In this document: positions 17,741-25,381 of the stretch, one piece after another
Layout of the letters: every line of letters begins with the position of its first letter
Position numbering within the stretch: the first letter of the stretch is position 1
Assembly: GCA_965207025.1 (NCBI GenBank)
Contig: OZ242258.1
Span: forward strand, 4,216,001-4,280,000
Source of the DNA: Bin87 sp034423595
Lineage (GTDB): Bacteria > Chloroflexota > Dehalococcoidia > Lucifugimonadales > UBA3495
Length of the DNA: 64,000 bases
Reading direction: 5' to 3'
Position numbers and translations under genes: made by a program
Notes under the pieces: model-generated
The model's database searches: none
Seen by the model: the letters and a program-made list of their open reading frames with translations, nothing else
What the model was told of the DNA's origin: nothing

Positions 17741-17888
17741 AACCTGTTACACCGAACGACAAATGGAGTGCCTGGACGTGATCGCCTCCAACGCCGAGGC
17801 CCCGGCGGAACACGGCATCCTGGGCGAGGCGTGGACTTTTCCGCCGCCCCGCTCGCGGGACCGGGCGCCGCTGGCCGCATTGTACTGA
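17733..17888 (+). CDS. Small hypothetical protein overlapping the vapC-like end
   Basis: A GTG at 17733, inside the last codons of the PIN gene, opens 51 codons: AETCYTERQMECLDVIASNA, then GILGEAWTFPPPRSRDRAPL to a stop. The composition looks coding and an 8-nt overlap suggests translational coupling. ATG 17764 is an alternative start. No family is recognised. Confidence 0.35.
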   Translation: MAETCYTERQMECLDVIASNAEAPAEHGILGEAWTFPPPRSRDRAPLAALY

Positions 17889-18232
17889 GTTCTCAAAGTA
17901 CAACTTTCCTGCGCCGTGGATTTCCTATAGCGGGGCCTCAGCAGCCACGAATGGACAATTTTGCTGCAACTTACAGCCGCCACCTCCCGTTACGCCCCCG
18001 CCACTGCAATATGTTGCAGAGACGACACGTCAGACCGTCGTCGCACATGAGCCACCCGCCACCCGACAGGCACGCCGTTCAGGCACGAATGCCGACAATA
18101 ACCGCCAGGCCACGGACATCGACGAACCAGCCGTCAGGCCCGGACAGCGTGTCCAATAGGGGTGAGCGGAGCCGTTCCCGTGGTTTCCAATGGTGCTCAA
18201 AAGGGAAGTGATTACCCTTCCCTTGTCTGTGT

Positions 18233-18262
18233 GCAACAGGTCGCAAGGTTGCGAAATGTTGC
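18233..18262. promoter_or_regulatory. Nested 30-bp palindrome
   Basis: GCAACA-ggt-CGCAA-gg-TTGCG-aaa-TGTTGC is symmetric in two shells with 3-nt gaps. It sits 290 nt upstream of the RHH gene. It may be an operator, a recombination site or a structured RNA; the sequence does not decide. Confidence 0.45.
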
Positions 18263-18495
18263 AGGTATCCGGCGTCAACTACTGTTGCCGGGCGCCCGCG
18301 CTTTATCGGTCAATGCGCCGCCGCCGGCGGGCGGAAGGCTGGGTAACTGTTCAGACTTAAGGGTATCTGCGGCTTGTTTGCCCCCCGGCGCGGAGGTGAT
18401 CAAGCACGAAACTTCGATGACGGGCTGATCGGATCACCTTGGACGTGAACAGTTGCAAGGCTGGTTGCCCGCTGGCAGAGTGTAAGACAATGTGC

Positions 18496-18501
18496 TATAA
18501 T
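18496..18501 (+). promoter_or_regulatory. Probable -10 box of the RHH-recombinase operon
   Basis: TATAAT at 18496-18501 lies 20 nt before the RHH start at 18521. The -35 position carries only TGGCAG (18473-18478, 17-nt spacing), so an activator or weak expression is possible. Confidence 0.4.
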
Positions 18502-18520
18502 GATAGCGCAAGGAGCGCTC

Positions 18521-18742
18521 ATGGCCCCCATCATATCCAGGAACACCGAGACCGTCACTTTTTCGTTGCCCCCGCCGCAGGCCCAGCAGCTGCGCCAGGC
18601 GGCGAAGGAGGAGGAGCGCACCGTGAGCGAGCTTCTGCGGGAAGCCATCCGCCTGTACATGGAGGAGCGGGAGTGGCGCGTGAAGGAGCGGATGCAGCGG
18701 CGTTCCCGCCAAGTGGACACGGACGAAACGGAGGCAAAATGA
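18521..18742 (+). CDS. Ribbon-helix-helix (CopG-like) DNA-binding protein
   Basis: 73 aa from ATG 18521 with AAGGAG upstream. The sequence TETVTFSLPPPQAQQLRQAA, then ERTVSELLREAIRLYMEE, is a standard RHH fold: a beta strand and two helices. Its stop overlaps the recombinase start (ATGA). It probably represses the operon or assists the recombinase. No toxin partner is present. Confidence 0.78.
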   Translation: MAPIISRNTETVTFSLPPPQAQQLRQAAKEEERTVSELLREAIRLYMEEREWRVKERMQRRSRQVDTDETEAK

Positions 18743-19569
18743 AAAAGCGCGAGTTTGTACCCCTCACCCCGGCGGCCCTCTATGCCCGGGTCTCCAGCGA
18801 CCGCCAGGACGTGGACCTCTCCGTGGCCGCCCAGCTTAGGGCGCTCAGAGACTACGCCAAGAACAACGGCTACTCGGTGGCCCGCGAGTACGTGGACGAG
18901 GCCGAGAGCGGCAGAATCGCCGATAGGCCCCAGTTCCGGGAGATGATCGACGAGGGCAGCAAGCCCAAGTCCCCTTTCCAGGTCATATTGGTCTGGAAGT
19001 TCAGCAGGTTCACCAGGAAACGCGAGCACGCCGTGGCCTTCAAGGCCCAGTTGCGGCGCAAGGGCATCCGTGTGGTCTCCATCACCGAGCAGGCCGAGGA
19101 CAACGCCACCGGCAGGCTGCTGGAGGGCATCATCGAGAGCGTGGACGAATACTACAGCGAGAATCTTGGGCAAGAGGTTTTGCGTGGGATGCGGGAAGCG
19201 GCGTCCCGTGGTTTCTTCCTCGGCTCCAAGGCCCCCTTCGGGTACACTCGCGTCAAGGTCAGCGACGGGGTGAAGGAGCGTCCCACCCTGGAGATTGACC
19301 CGGACACCGCCCCGATAGTCAGGGAGATATTCGAGAGTTCCCGCAGGGGCAACGGGCTGGCGGAAATCTGCAAGGAACTGAACGGGCGGGGCATCACCAA
19401 CAAGGGCAAACGCTGGCAGAAGAACGTCATCCACTACCTGCTGACCAACGAAGCCTACACCGGCACCGCCGTCTGGGGAGTCAAGAGCAAGGACGAGAAG
19501 GCTGGGGAACCGGTAAGGGTGGAGAACGCCTGGCCCGCCCTGGTGTCAAGGGAGCTGTTCGACGGGTAG
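18739..19569 (+). pseudogene. Large serine recombinase, N-terminal part (split by a transposon)
   Basis: The catalytic resolvase domain begins LYARVSSDRQ, with nucleophile Ser19. Hallmarks DRPQFREMI, KFSRFTRKRE and TEQAEDNATGRLLEGIIES follow, and then the recombinase domain (KAPFGYTRVKV, IVREIFESS, GITNKGKRWQKNVIHYLLTN, YTGTAVWG). The frame stops at a TAG inside the transposon end (19567-19569). The missing C-terminus continues in frame at 22836, so removal of the insert and one target copy restores a protein of about 608 aa. Serine integrases of this type move phage or genomic islands. As it stands the gene is broken. Confidence 0.9.
19557..19564. repeat. Target-site duplication, left copy (8 bp)
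   Basis: GTTCGACG directly abuts the left terminal repeat and recurs at 22828-22835 directly after the right one. An 8-bp duplication fits the IS1 family. Confidence 0.92.
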
Positions 19570-19587
19570 TGATGCTGTTTGAAATTC
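19565..19587 (+). repeat. Left terminal inverted repeat
   Basis: 23 bp, exact reverse complement of 22805-22827. The TAG within it ends the interrupted recombinase frame. Confidence 0.93.
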
Positions 19588-19645
19588 CCAGGATTGCCAA
19601 CCCCGTGCCCAGTCGGCTACCATCGCCCAGCAAGGAGGTGGGATT

Positions 19646-19912
19646 ATGCCCATCGGACCGAACGGAGAGAAGCGGCCAACGAATCCCGTTGAGTCCGGCA
19701 TCATGGTGATGCGGATCGCCACGGGCGACCTGGAAGAAGACTACGCAGAACCGCCAGCGGTAGAGCAGCCCACGCCGACGCCTAACCGGGCCAACGGCGG
19801 ACGGAAGGGCGGCAAGGCGCGGGCCGACGCACTAACGCCGGAGCAGCGTTCGGAGATCGCCCGGTTGGGCGCCAAAGCCCGCTGGGACGCCGACAGCGCG
19901 AAGACGGTGTAG
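19646..19912 (+). CDS. Passenger protein with a GGRKGGKAR motif (88 aa)
   Basis: ATG 19646 is preceded by AAGGAGGTGGG, an excellent ribosome-binding site. The first half is acidic and flexible. The second half reads GGRKGGKARADALTPEQRSE then IARLGAKARW. This Gly-Gly-Lys-Ala..Leu-(S/T)-Pro-x-x-Arg...Ala-Arg-Trp motif recurs in small bacterial proteins of unknown role, often next to mobile or stress genes. It converges on the methyltransferase gene with a 14-nt gap. Function is unknown; nucleic-acid binding is possible given the basic motif. Confidence 0.72.
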   Translation: MPIGPNGEKRPTNPVESGIMVMRIATGDLEEDYAEPPAVEQPTPTPNRANGGRKGGKARADALTPEQRSEIARLGAKARWDADSAKTV

Positions 19913-19926
19913 CCCAAGCCAACATC

Positions 19927-21531
19927 CTACCGCCTTCGTCGGCGGCTGGTACGACCTGCGGCTCGACCCATCCGCAGGTTGTTTTCGTTCTTCATCCATC
20001 CGTTCGCCCGGTTGACCTGCTGCAACCCGATCAGCGTGTAGCGGTCTCGTTTCTCTTTGTTGCACGGCGGGCATAGCAGCGTCAGGTTTTCGTAGGCGTC
20101 GGTCCCGCCTTGGGAGCGTGGGTTGATGTGGTCAACTTCCAACACGCGGGTATCAAACGTGTAGTCGGCCCCGCAGCCCTGGCAGAACGCGCCGATGTCC
20201 GCCAGCAGCCGCCCGTGATGCGTCCGGGGCGGCGGGAGGCGTTGCGCGCGGCCCGTGGGCGTCCTCAGCGTCAACGTGGCCGGTTCGCCGTCGTCGGTGC
20301 GTTGGGGCGGCGTGGTTTGGTAATTGACCTCCGGCGGGATGTCGGTGAGTAGTTGACGGTTATCAGCCATGCGCCGGCGGACTTCCTCGATAGCGCCATC
20401 CCAGATGTCCATCCCGACCCACTGCCGTCCCAACCGCTCGGCGGCAATCGGCGTGGTGGCGCAGCCGGCGAACGGGTCCAGCACCAGGTCGCCTTCTCTG
20501 CTGCTGGCCTTGATAAACAGCTCATACAGAGCCAGGGGTTTCTGCGTCGGGTAGCCGGTGTACTCTCCGCGCCCTTTGTTGTAATTGGTGAACCCGGTCG
20601 GCTCCAGTATCAGGGTTTGGGGCGGGTTGCCCCGGTCAGCAGCCGCGTATCGTTTCAGGCCGGGCCATGTGCCATTGGTGGGATGATGGATTAGACCAGC
20701 GGCGTCCAGCGCGTCGAGCCGTTCGTGAACGCCCTCGATACTCCGATAGCCAGGGATGACATTCTGTTCAATCCATTCCGCATATGCGGAGTTCTTCGGC
20801 ACGGACCACACACGATTTTGGGCGAAAACATCATACCCGTGCCATGGCAACGTGCTTGGGCTGCCCCGTTCCGCATTGTGGCGCGGGCCGGTCAGGTCGG
20901 AGAACCTGACCGGCCCGCGCTCATCCTTCATGGGATATGCCGTAGCGAGCTGCTCCTCGGTTTTCGCGCTCGCAGCCGCTGCGCTGTTCCAGTAAGCCGT
21001 ATCCGATTTCTGGTAATACAGGATATGATCGACGTTCCTGCCGTACCTTTTCGGGTCGTTGTGAGCCGTGGCCCTTTTCCAGATGATGACATTGCGGAAG
21101 TTGGCCCGGCCAAAGATGGCGTCCAGGAGGCACTTGCCCCAAGCGGCGGCGGTATCGTCCATGTGGAGATACAGGCTGCCGTCGTCGGCAAGGATGCGGT
21201 GCATTTCCAACAGCCGCACGCCCAGCCAGCACAGGAACGCTCCCATGTCGTCGCCCCATACCGACTTCGCGGTCGTGATCACCGCCCACACTTCCGGCTG
21301 CCCCCGCTGAATATCTCGCAGCCAATCGTCGTGAATATCCTCGTCCCACCGCCAGCGGTCAGGGAATGATGCGCCGGCGGCCAGGCTATCGGGGTCGGCG
21401 TGGAAGTCGCGGCCCTTGTTGAAGGGCGGGTCGGTGGCGATGAGGTTGACCGTCCCGGAGTTCATGCCTCGGAGGAATTCCAGGTTGTCGCCGTGGTAGA
21501 GTGTGCGGTTGGCGAAGTTTCGGTCGGGCAT
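19927..21531 (-). CDS. DNA methyltransferase fused to an HNH nuclease domain
   Basis: 534 aa. The N-terminal part is a beta-class amino-methyltransferase (N6-adenine or N4-cytosine). LYHGDNLEFLRGM precedes catalytic motif IV DPPF (residues 34-37), and SAM motif I DPFAGCATTPIAAERLG comes late (about 352-368). FNYNKGRGEYTGYPTQKPLA-type text lies between, typical of solitary and phage methyltransferases. The last ~110 residues hold an HNH domain: CQGCGADYTFD, LEVDHINPRSQGGTDAYENL and CPPCNKEKRDR, with its zinc Cys pairs and catalytic His. Methylation and cutting in one chain, carried by an IS-like element, is unusual. It may act as a self-contained modification or restriction device, or help target the element. 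Confidence 0.88.
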   Translation of the reverse strand: MPDRNFANRTLYHGDNLEFLRGMNSGTVNLIATDPPFNKGRDFHADPDSLAAGASFPDRWRWDEDIHDDWLRDIQRGQPEVWAVITTAKSVWGDDMGAFLCWLGVRLLEMHRILADDGSLYLHMDDTAAAWGKCLLDAIFGRANFRNVIIWKRATAHNDPKRYGRNVDHILYYQKSDTAYWNSAAAASAKTEEQLATAYPMKDERGPVRFSDLTGPRHNAERGSPSTLPWHGYDVFAQNRVWSVPKNSAYAEWIEQNVIPGYRSIEGVHERLDALDAAGLIHHPTNGTWPGLKRYAAADRGNPPQTLILEPTGFTNYNKGRGEYTGYPTQKPLALYELFIKASSREGDLVLDPFAGCATTPIAAERLGRQWVGMDIWDGAIEEVRRRMADNRQLLTDIPPEVNYQTTPPQRTDDGEPATLTLRTPTGRAQRLPPPRTHHGRLLADIGAFCQGCGADYTFDTRVLEVDHINPRSQGGTDAYENLTLLCPPCNKEKRDRYTLIGLQQVNRANGWMKNENNLRMGRAAGRTSRRRRR

Positions 21532-21545
21532 GGCGTTACCTCAGC

Positions 21546-21677
21546 TCAGTCGGGGATGATGACGGTCCAGGTGCGCCGACGGCGTTCCTGCCGCCACTGC
21601 TGCAATGCGCTCCGGGCCGCGTCGTACAGCGCTAACACGGCCAAGCCACCGCCTATGGTGATGATCACTTCCGGCAT
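21546..21677 (-). CDS. Small single-pass membrane peptide (43 aa)
   Basis: ATG at 21677 has CGGAGGT 4 nt upstream. The chain reads MPEVIITIGGGLAVLALYDA, a short hydrophobic helix, then a strongly basic tail (QQWRQERRRRTW) ending TVIIPD. It ends 14 nt before the methyltransferase start, so it should be the first gene of that operon. No family is recognised. Its conservation with the methyltransferase in related elements would decide whether it is real. Confidence 0.6.
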   Translation of the reverse strand: MPEVIITIGGGLAVLALYDAARSALQQWRQERRRRTWTVIIPD

Positions 21678-21779
21678 GAAACCTCCGATGGTTGCCCAAC
21701 CGGAGGTTGCGAGCGAAACCGAGCCAGTGCTAAACTGGCAGCGACAGGCCCGTCGCGCCCCGGTTGGGGCAGTGTCTTT

Positions 21780-21813
21780 CCGCTCCGGTCTAACTCACCG
21801 GGGCGGTTCTTTT
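21780..21813 (+). terminator. Intrinsic terminator guarding the transposase gene
   Basis: CCGCTCCGGT (21780-21789), a 7-nt loop and ACCGGGGCGG (21797-21806) form a 10-bp stem with one T-G pair, followed by TTCTTTT. It points toward the transposase 85 nt ahead and no plus-strand gene ends before it. It probably stops readthrough from outside the element. Confidence 0.65.
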
Positions 21814-21862
21814 GCATGGTATCAGCCGGGCCACGCTGTTGCAAGTTGATATCGCAAAATGC

Positions 21863-21891
21863 TTGACATTGTGCCTGAATTCCGTTAGAAT
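21863..21891 (+). promoter_or_regulatory. Transposase promoter, apparently giving a leaderless mRNA
   Basis: TTGACA (21863-21868), exactly 17 nt, then TAGAAT (21886-21891). The ATG at 21898 is only 7 nt past the -10 box, so transcription should start at or beside the start codon. Two GAATTC palindromes (21878-21883, 21889-21894) straddle the -10. Confidence 0.75.
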
Positions 21892-21897
21892 TCGGGT

Positions 21898-22806
21898 ATG
21901 GTTAATCGCATTGCAGCAGACAAGCAAGCCCGCATCCTCAACATGCTGGTGGAGGGCATGTCGCTCCGCTCCATAACCCGGATTGAGAGCTGCTCGCTCC
22001 ATACCGTGCTGGGCTTGGTGGAAAACGCCGGCAAAGCCTGCATGGAGTACCACGATCAGCATGTCCGCGACGTTCCCGCCGAACTGGTCCAGTGCGATGA
22101 AATCTGGGCCTTCCTCTACGCCAAGCGGAAGAACGTCGAGTGCGCCGTCGCCGCGCCGGAAGAAGCCGGCGACGTGTGGACCTGGACGGCCATCGACTCC
22201 GATAGCAAGATGCTGATCTCGTGGTACGTAAGCACGTCCAGGGACGGCGCCAGCGCCATTGAGCTAATGGACGATCTGCGGGCACGGACGACCGGCCGGT
22301 TCCAGTTGACCACGGACGGCTTGAACGCCTATCCCGAAGCCGTCGAGGGTGCGTTCGGCGGCGACGTGGACTTTGCCCAGCTGGTCAAAATCTACGCTGA
22401 CACGCCACGCGAGGAAGCCCGCCGGTACTCACCCTCCGAATGGGTCAGCAGTCGCCGGGAAGTCGTGGTCGGCGATCCCGATTGGGAGAACATCAGCACT
22501 TCCCACGTGGAGCGGCACAACCTCACCATCCGCATGAGCAACCGCCGGTTCACGCGATTGACCAATGCGTTCAGCAAGAAGTTCGCCAATCACTGCTACG
22601 CGCAGGCCCTATACGCGGTGTACTACAACTTCTGCCGGCCCCACACGACGTTGACCAAAGAACGAGGCGGATACAAGACTACTCCGGCGATGGCGGCGGG
22701 ATTGGCGGACAACGTGCATGACATTCGCTGGCTATCGGGGATGGTCACCGAGTCACTGCCGAATCCGGGCAAGCGCGGCCCGTACAAGAAGAAGCAAGCC
22801 GCCTGA
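21898..22806 (+). CDS. IS1-family DDE transposase
   Basis: 302 aa in a single frame. The N-terminal HTH reads KQARILNMLVEGMSLRSITR then CSLHTVLGLVENAGKAC, followed by VQCDEIWAFLYAKRKNV, typical of IS1-family enzymes. The catalytic triad is Asp67 (VQCDEIW), Asp140 (LTTDGLNAYPEAV) and Glu205 (TSHVERHNLTIR). Unlike IS1 of enterobacteria, no frameshift is needed. The stop codon lies inside the right terminal repeat. It cuts and joins the element ends. A well-spaced promoter but no ribosome-binding site precedes it. The gene looks intact. Confidence 0.92.
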   Translation: MVNRIAADKQARILNMLVEGMSLRSITRIESCSLHTVLGLVENAGKACMEYHDQHVRDVPAELVQCDEIWAFLYAKRKNVECAVAAPEEAGDVWTWTAIDSDSKMLISWYVSTSRDGASAIELMDDLRARTTGRFQLTTDGLNAYPEAVEGAFGGDVDFAQLVKIYADTPREEARRYSPSEWVSSRREVVVGDPDWENISTSHVERHNLTIRMSNRRFTRLTNAFSKKFANHCYAQALYAVYYNFCRPHTTLTKERGGYKTTPAMAAGLADNVHDIRWLSGMVTESLPNPGKRGPYKKKQAA

Positions 22807-22827
22807 ATTTCAAACAGCATCACTACC
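22805..22827 (-). repeat. Right terminal inverted repeat
   Basis: 23 bp, exact reverse complement of the left end. It overlaps the transposase stop and is followed by the second GTTCGACG copy. Confidence 0.93.
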
Positions 22828-23836
22828 GTTCGACGCGGTGCAGCAGGGGCTTCACCAGCGGGCGCCCACGGTGCAGAGGCCCGCCAGGGTGGGCAGCCAG
22901 TATCTCCTGAGCGGTCTCCTGCGCTGTGGTGTCTGCGGCAAGTCCTACTCAGCCCAGGGCGCCAAGAGCGGCCAGTTCGCCTACTATGTCTGCTCCAGCC
23001 TGTTCCGGGAAGGGGCCGGAGCCTGCACCGCCCGCTACCTGAACGCGACCAAGGTGGAGGACCTGGTGATCGAGAAGGTCAGGGAGCGGATTCTCACCGA
23101 GGAGACCATCACCGAGCTGGTGACCCTGGTGGCCGAGGAGATTGATGCTTTGGCCGGGGAGGTCAACGGCAGGCTGATCGCCATCAACAGCGAGCTGGCC
23201 GACGTGGAGACCCGGCTGGAGAACCTCTACCAGGCTTTGGAGACCCAGCAGTTGCCCATCGAGGTGCTGTCCCCCCGCATCCTGTCCCTGAAGAGCTGCC
23301 AGGACCAGCTTGTTGCGGCGCGGGAGGAGGCCGAGTTCCAGTTGGAGCAGCGGCGGGCGGAGTTGCCCACCAGCAAGGAGATCAAGGGGTACGTCGCGGA
23401 CTTCCGCGCACTCTTCCAGGAGGGGACGTTCCCGGAGCGGAAGGCCCTGATCCGCAACTTCGTGCAGGGCATCGAGATCGTGGAGGACGAGGCGGTTCTG
23501 ACGTATACTATCCCCAAGCCGCAGGACGGGGTGACGTCGGAATCGGCCCCGGTTCTTGATTTCGTCCAGTCCAGCCCACTGAGGGTGGTTTCAAAAGCGA
23601 AGCTTTCACCGTTGCCCACGCGGGTTCGTATCATCTCCAGCATCATGCGGCCAGCGGCGATGGCCTCCCTCTCCGGCTGCAGGGGATTCAAGCCCGCCGC
23701 TATCAGGTCGGCGTTAATGAAGGTGGGGCAGTTGGCTTCATTGAGCAGAAACTCCCGGGCGAAGGTGGTTTTGCCGGCGCCGTTGGGGCCGGCGATAATC
23801 AGGATGGTTTTCGTCTGCTGGATAGTAATGAGATAA
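22828..23836 (+). pseudogene. Large serine recombinase, C-terminal part
   Basis: Continues the frame of 18739-19564 after the duplicated GTTCGACG. It begins VQQGLHQRAPTVQRPARVGS, then the recombinase zinc ribbon (LLRCGVCGKSYSA...YYVCSSL.....ACTARYL), then a long coiled coil (LADVETRLENLYQALETQQL) and the end VLTYTIPKPQDG...VLDFVQSS. The last ~85 codons, after about 23577, run through sequence belonging to the truncated kinase gene on the other strand. The true recombinase end therefore lies near the attachment junction. Without an N-terminus this fragment is inactive. Confidence 0.88.
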
Positions 23837-23850
23837 TCCGGCAGATTCAC
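23575..23850 (-). pseudogene. Zeta-toxin-like kinase gene, truncated by the recombinase element
   Basis: GTG 23850 overlaps the stop of sthA (GTGA). The product begins TKTILIIAGPNGAGKTTFAR (Walker A GPNGAGKT), then INADLIAAGLNP and ESFAFETTLSG, the normal order of zeta-toxin-like UDP-sugar kinases. After TLSG the frame turns into antisense of the recombinase, so about two thirds of the kinase is lost. The missing part is not in the 18-kb region, so the left junction is either deleted or diverged. Confidence 0.82.
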
Positions 23851-25250
23851 GCTTCCAGGCGGTTGATGCCGTTCAGGGCCGCGGTGGCGTAGCATTCGGC
23901 GAGGGAGGGATAGCTGATTACGACCTCGGTGAAGTAGTCAACCGTGCCGCCGTGTGCCATTACCGCCTGTCCGATGTGGATTAACTCTGATGCGTCCTCG
24001 CCAAGGATGTGTACGCCCAACAACTTGCGGGACTCCGTGTCGAACAGCAGCTTCAACAGGCCGGCGTTGTCGCCCTGCATCACGCTGCTCATGGTTTCCT
24101 GATAGTTGGCCTTGCCGACCTCGTAGGACACGCCGGCGTCGGTAAGCTCCGACTCGGTTTTGCCGACCATGGCTACCTCTGGTATCGTCCTGACGGTGTA
24201 CGGCAATAAGCCAGGGAACCGTTTGATCGGTTCGTCAAAGGCGTGGCATGCGGCGAGGCGTCCCTGCATCCGCGAGGTGGAGGTGAGGTCTGGAAAACCG
24301 ATCACTCCACCAACGGCATAGATGCCTTCGGTGCAGGTCTGGTAGTAGTCGTCCACGCTGATGCGCCCGCGGGCATCGGCCTGAATGCCGGCAGCTTCCA
24401 GGTTGAGGTTCGCAGTGTTGCCGGTGCGCCCGACGCAATACATGACCGCGTCGCTGATGATCTGTTTACCGCTTTCCAGCAGCACACGCACCCGGTCGCC
24501 GCGATGGTCTCGCACGTACTCGATGTCGTTTACGTTTTCGTTGAGGCGCAACGTGACTCCATTCTGACGCAGGTGATACACCAGGGTGTCCACAATTTCG
24601 TCGTCGGCAAACTGGAGCAGGCGGGGGTTCCGATCCACGAGTGTTACCCGCGAACCCAACGCGGCGAAGGTGCTGCAATATTCCAGGCCGATGGCGCCGC
24701 CGCCCACGACGGTCAGTGTGCGCGGAACGTCGGGCAGGTTCAACACGTCATCGCTGACAAAAATCAGCCGGCCGTCCACGTGGACGATGGGCGGGGTGGT
24801 TGAAAAGGACCCGCAGGCGATGATCACTCTCTCCGCGGTTATATCGCGGTTCAACCTGCTGTCGGCGAATGAGAGATGTACCGTGTGTGGGTCAACGAAC
24901 GAACCCTCCGCGTAGATCGTCTCCACCTGGTTGCGGAGGAAGTGGACACGGAGCATATCGACCTGTTGCTGCATTACGTATCCGGTGCGGACCATGAGGT
25001 CGCTCATGGTGATGTTCTGCTTCACCGAGTAGGAATCGCCGTATATGTTGCGCTCACGGAACCCGGTGAGGTGCAGGACGGCCTCTCGCAGGGTCTTGCT
25101 GGCGGTGCCGGTGTTGACGTCAACGCCGCCGAGCATGGGCAGGCGTTCGAGTATGGCAACACTCTTTCCGAGTTTCGCTGCCTGGATCGCAGCCCTCTGG
25201 CCGGCCGGCCCCGAACCGATGACGATCAAGTCATAGTCATAGGTAGCCAC
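23847..25250 (-). CDS. sthA: Soluble pyridine nucleotide transhydrogenase
   Basis: 467 aa, typical length. Rossmann FAD motif DLIVIGSGPAGQRAAIQAAK, NAD motif LTVVGGGAIGLEYCSTFAAL and the C-terminal interface (HILGEDASELIHIGQAVM) mark the lipoamide-dehydrogenase family. The CxxxxC redox pair is absent; the site reads GGVDVNTGTASKTLREAVLH, diagnostic for Si-specific NAD(P) transhydrogenase. It interconverts NADPH and NADH in the cytoplasm. It overlaps the broken kinase gene and is divergent from the enoyl-CoA hydratase gene. Confidence 0.93.
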   Translation of the reverse strand: MATYDYDLIVIGSGPAGQRAAIQAAKLGKSVAILERLPMLGGVDVNTGTASKTLREAVLHLTGFRERNIYGDSYSVKQNITMSDLMVRTGYVMQQQVDMLRVHFLRNQVETIYAEGSFVDPHTVHLSFADSRLNRDITAERVIIACGSFSTTPPIVHVDGRLIFVSDDVLNLPDVPRTLTVVGGGAIGLEYCSTFAALGSRVTLVDRNPRLLQFADDEIVDTLVYHLRQNGVTLRLNENVNDIEYVRDHRGDRVRVLLESGKQIISDAVMYCVGRTGNTANLNLEAAGIQADARGRISVDDYYQTCTEGIYAVGGVIGFPDLTSTSRMQGRLAACHAFDEPIKRFPGLLPYTVRTIPEVAMVGKTESELTDAGVSYEVGKANYQETMSSVMQGDNAGLLKLLFDTESRKLLGVHILGEDASELIHIGQAVMAHGGTVDYFTEVVISYPSLAECYATAALNGINRLEA

Positions 25251-25381
25251 CGCAAACCTCCGTCGTCCGGATAGTATTGCCGGAATGGCAATATTCTGAA
25301 ACGTAATATAGCCTGTGTCAAACGTGCGTGGGCAAACGCTGTGTTATGCTTGCCGGCGATTTTCCACAGGAGCGACTCCCG

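Larger units (their letters stand above)
17889..18520. other. Intergenic region rich in TTGCA palindromes
   Basis: No gene is supported. The stretch carries hairpins CTGCAA TATG TTGCAG (18004-18019), AAGGGAA...TTCCCTT (18201-18224) and a nested palindrome at 18233-18262, plus scattered TTGCA motifs near 17962 and 18449. It precedes the RHH/recombinase pair and may contain the left attachment site of that element, which I could not locate. Confidence 0.45.
19565..22827. mobile_element. IS1-type transposon with passenger genes (3263 bp)
   Basis: Defined by perfect 23-bp terminal inverted repeats (19565-19587 and 22805-22827, starting GGTAGTGATGC) and an 8-bp target duplication (GTTCGACG). The outer GTGATGCTG resembles the ends of classical IS1. 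It carries a DDE transposase at the right end and, unusually, three more genes: a GGKA-motif protein, a methyltransferase-HNH fusion and a small membrane peptide. Perfect ends and an exact duplication mean insertion was recent. It interrupts the serine recombinase gene. Confidence 0.92.

Noticed and set aside
18400..19434. 344-codon minus-strand open frame over the recombinase
   Set aside because: Antisense to the conserved resolvase domain and ends in a GC-rich shadow; no motif.
23227..23574. Extension of the zeta-kinase frame through the recombinase C-terminus
   Set aside because: After TTLSG the text is exactly antisense to recombinase codons and loses all kinase character, so I end the kinase remnant near 23575.
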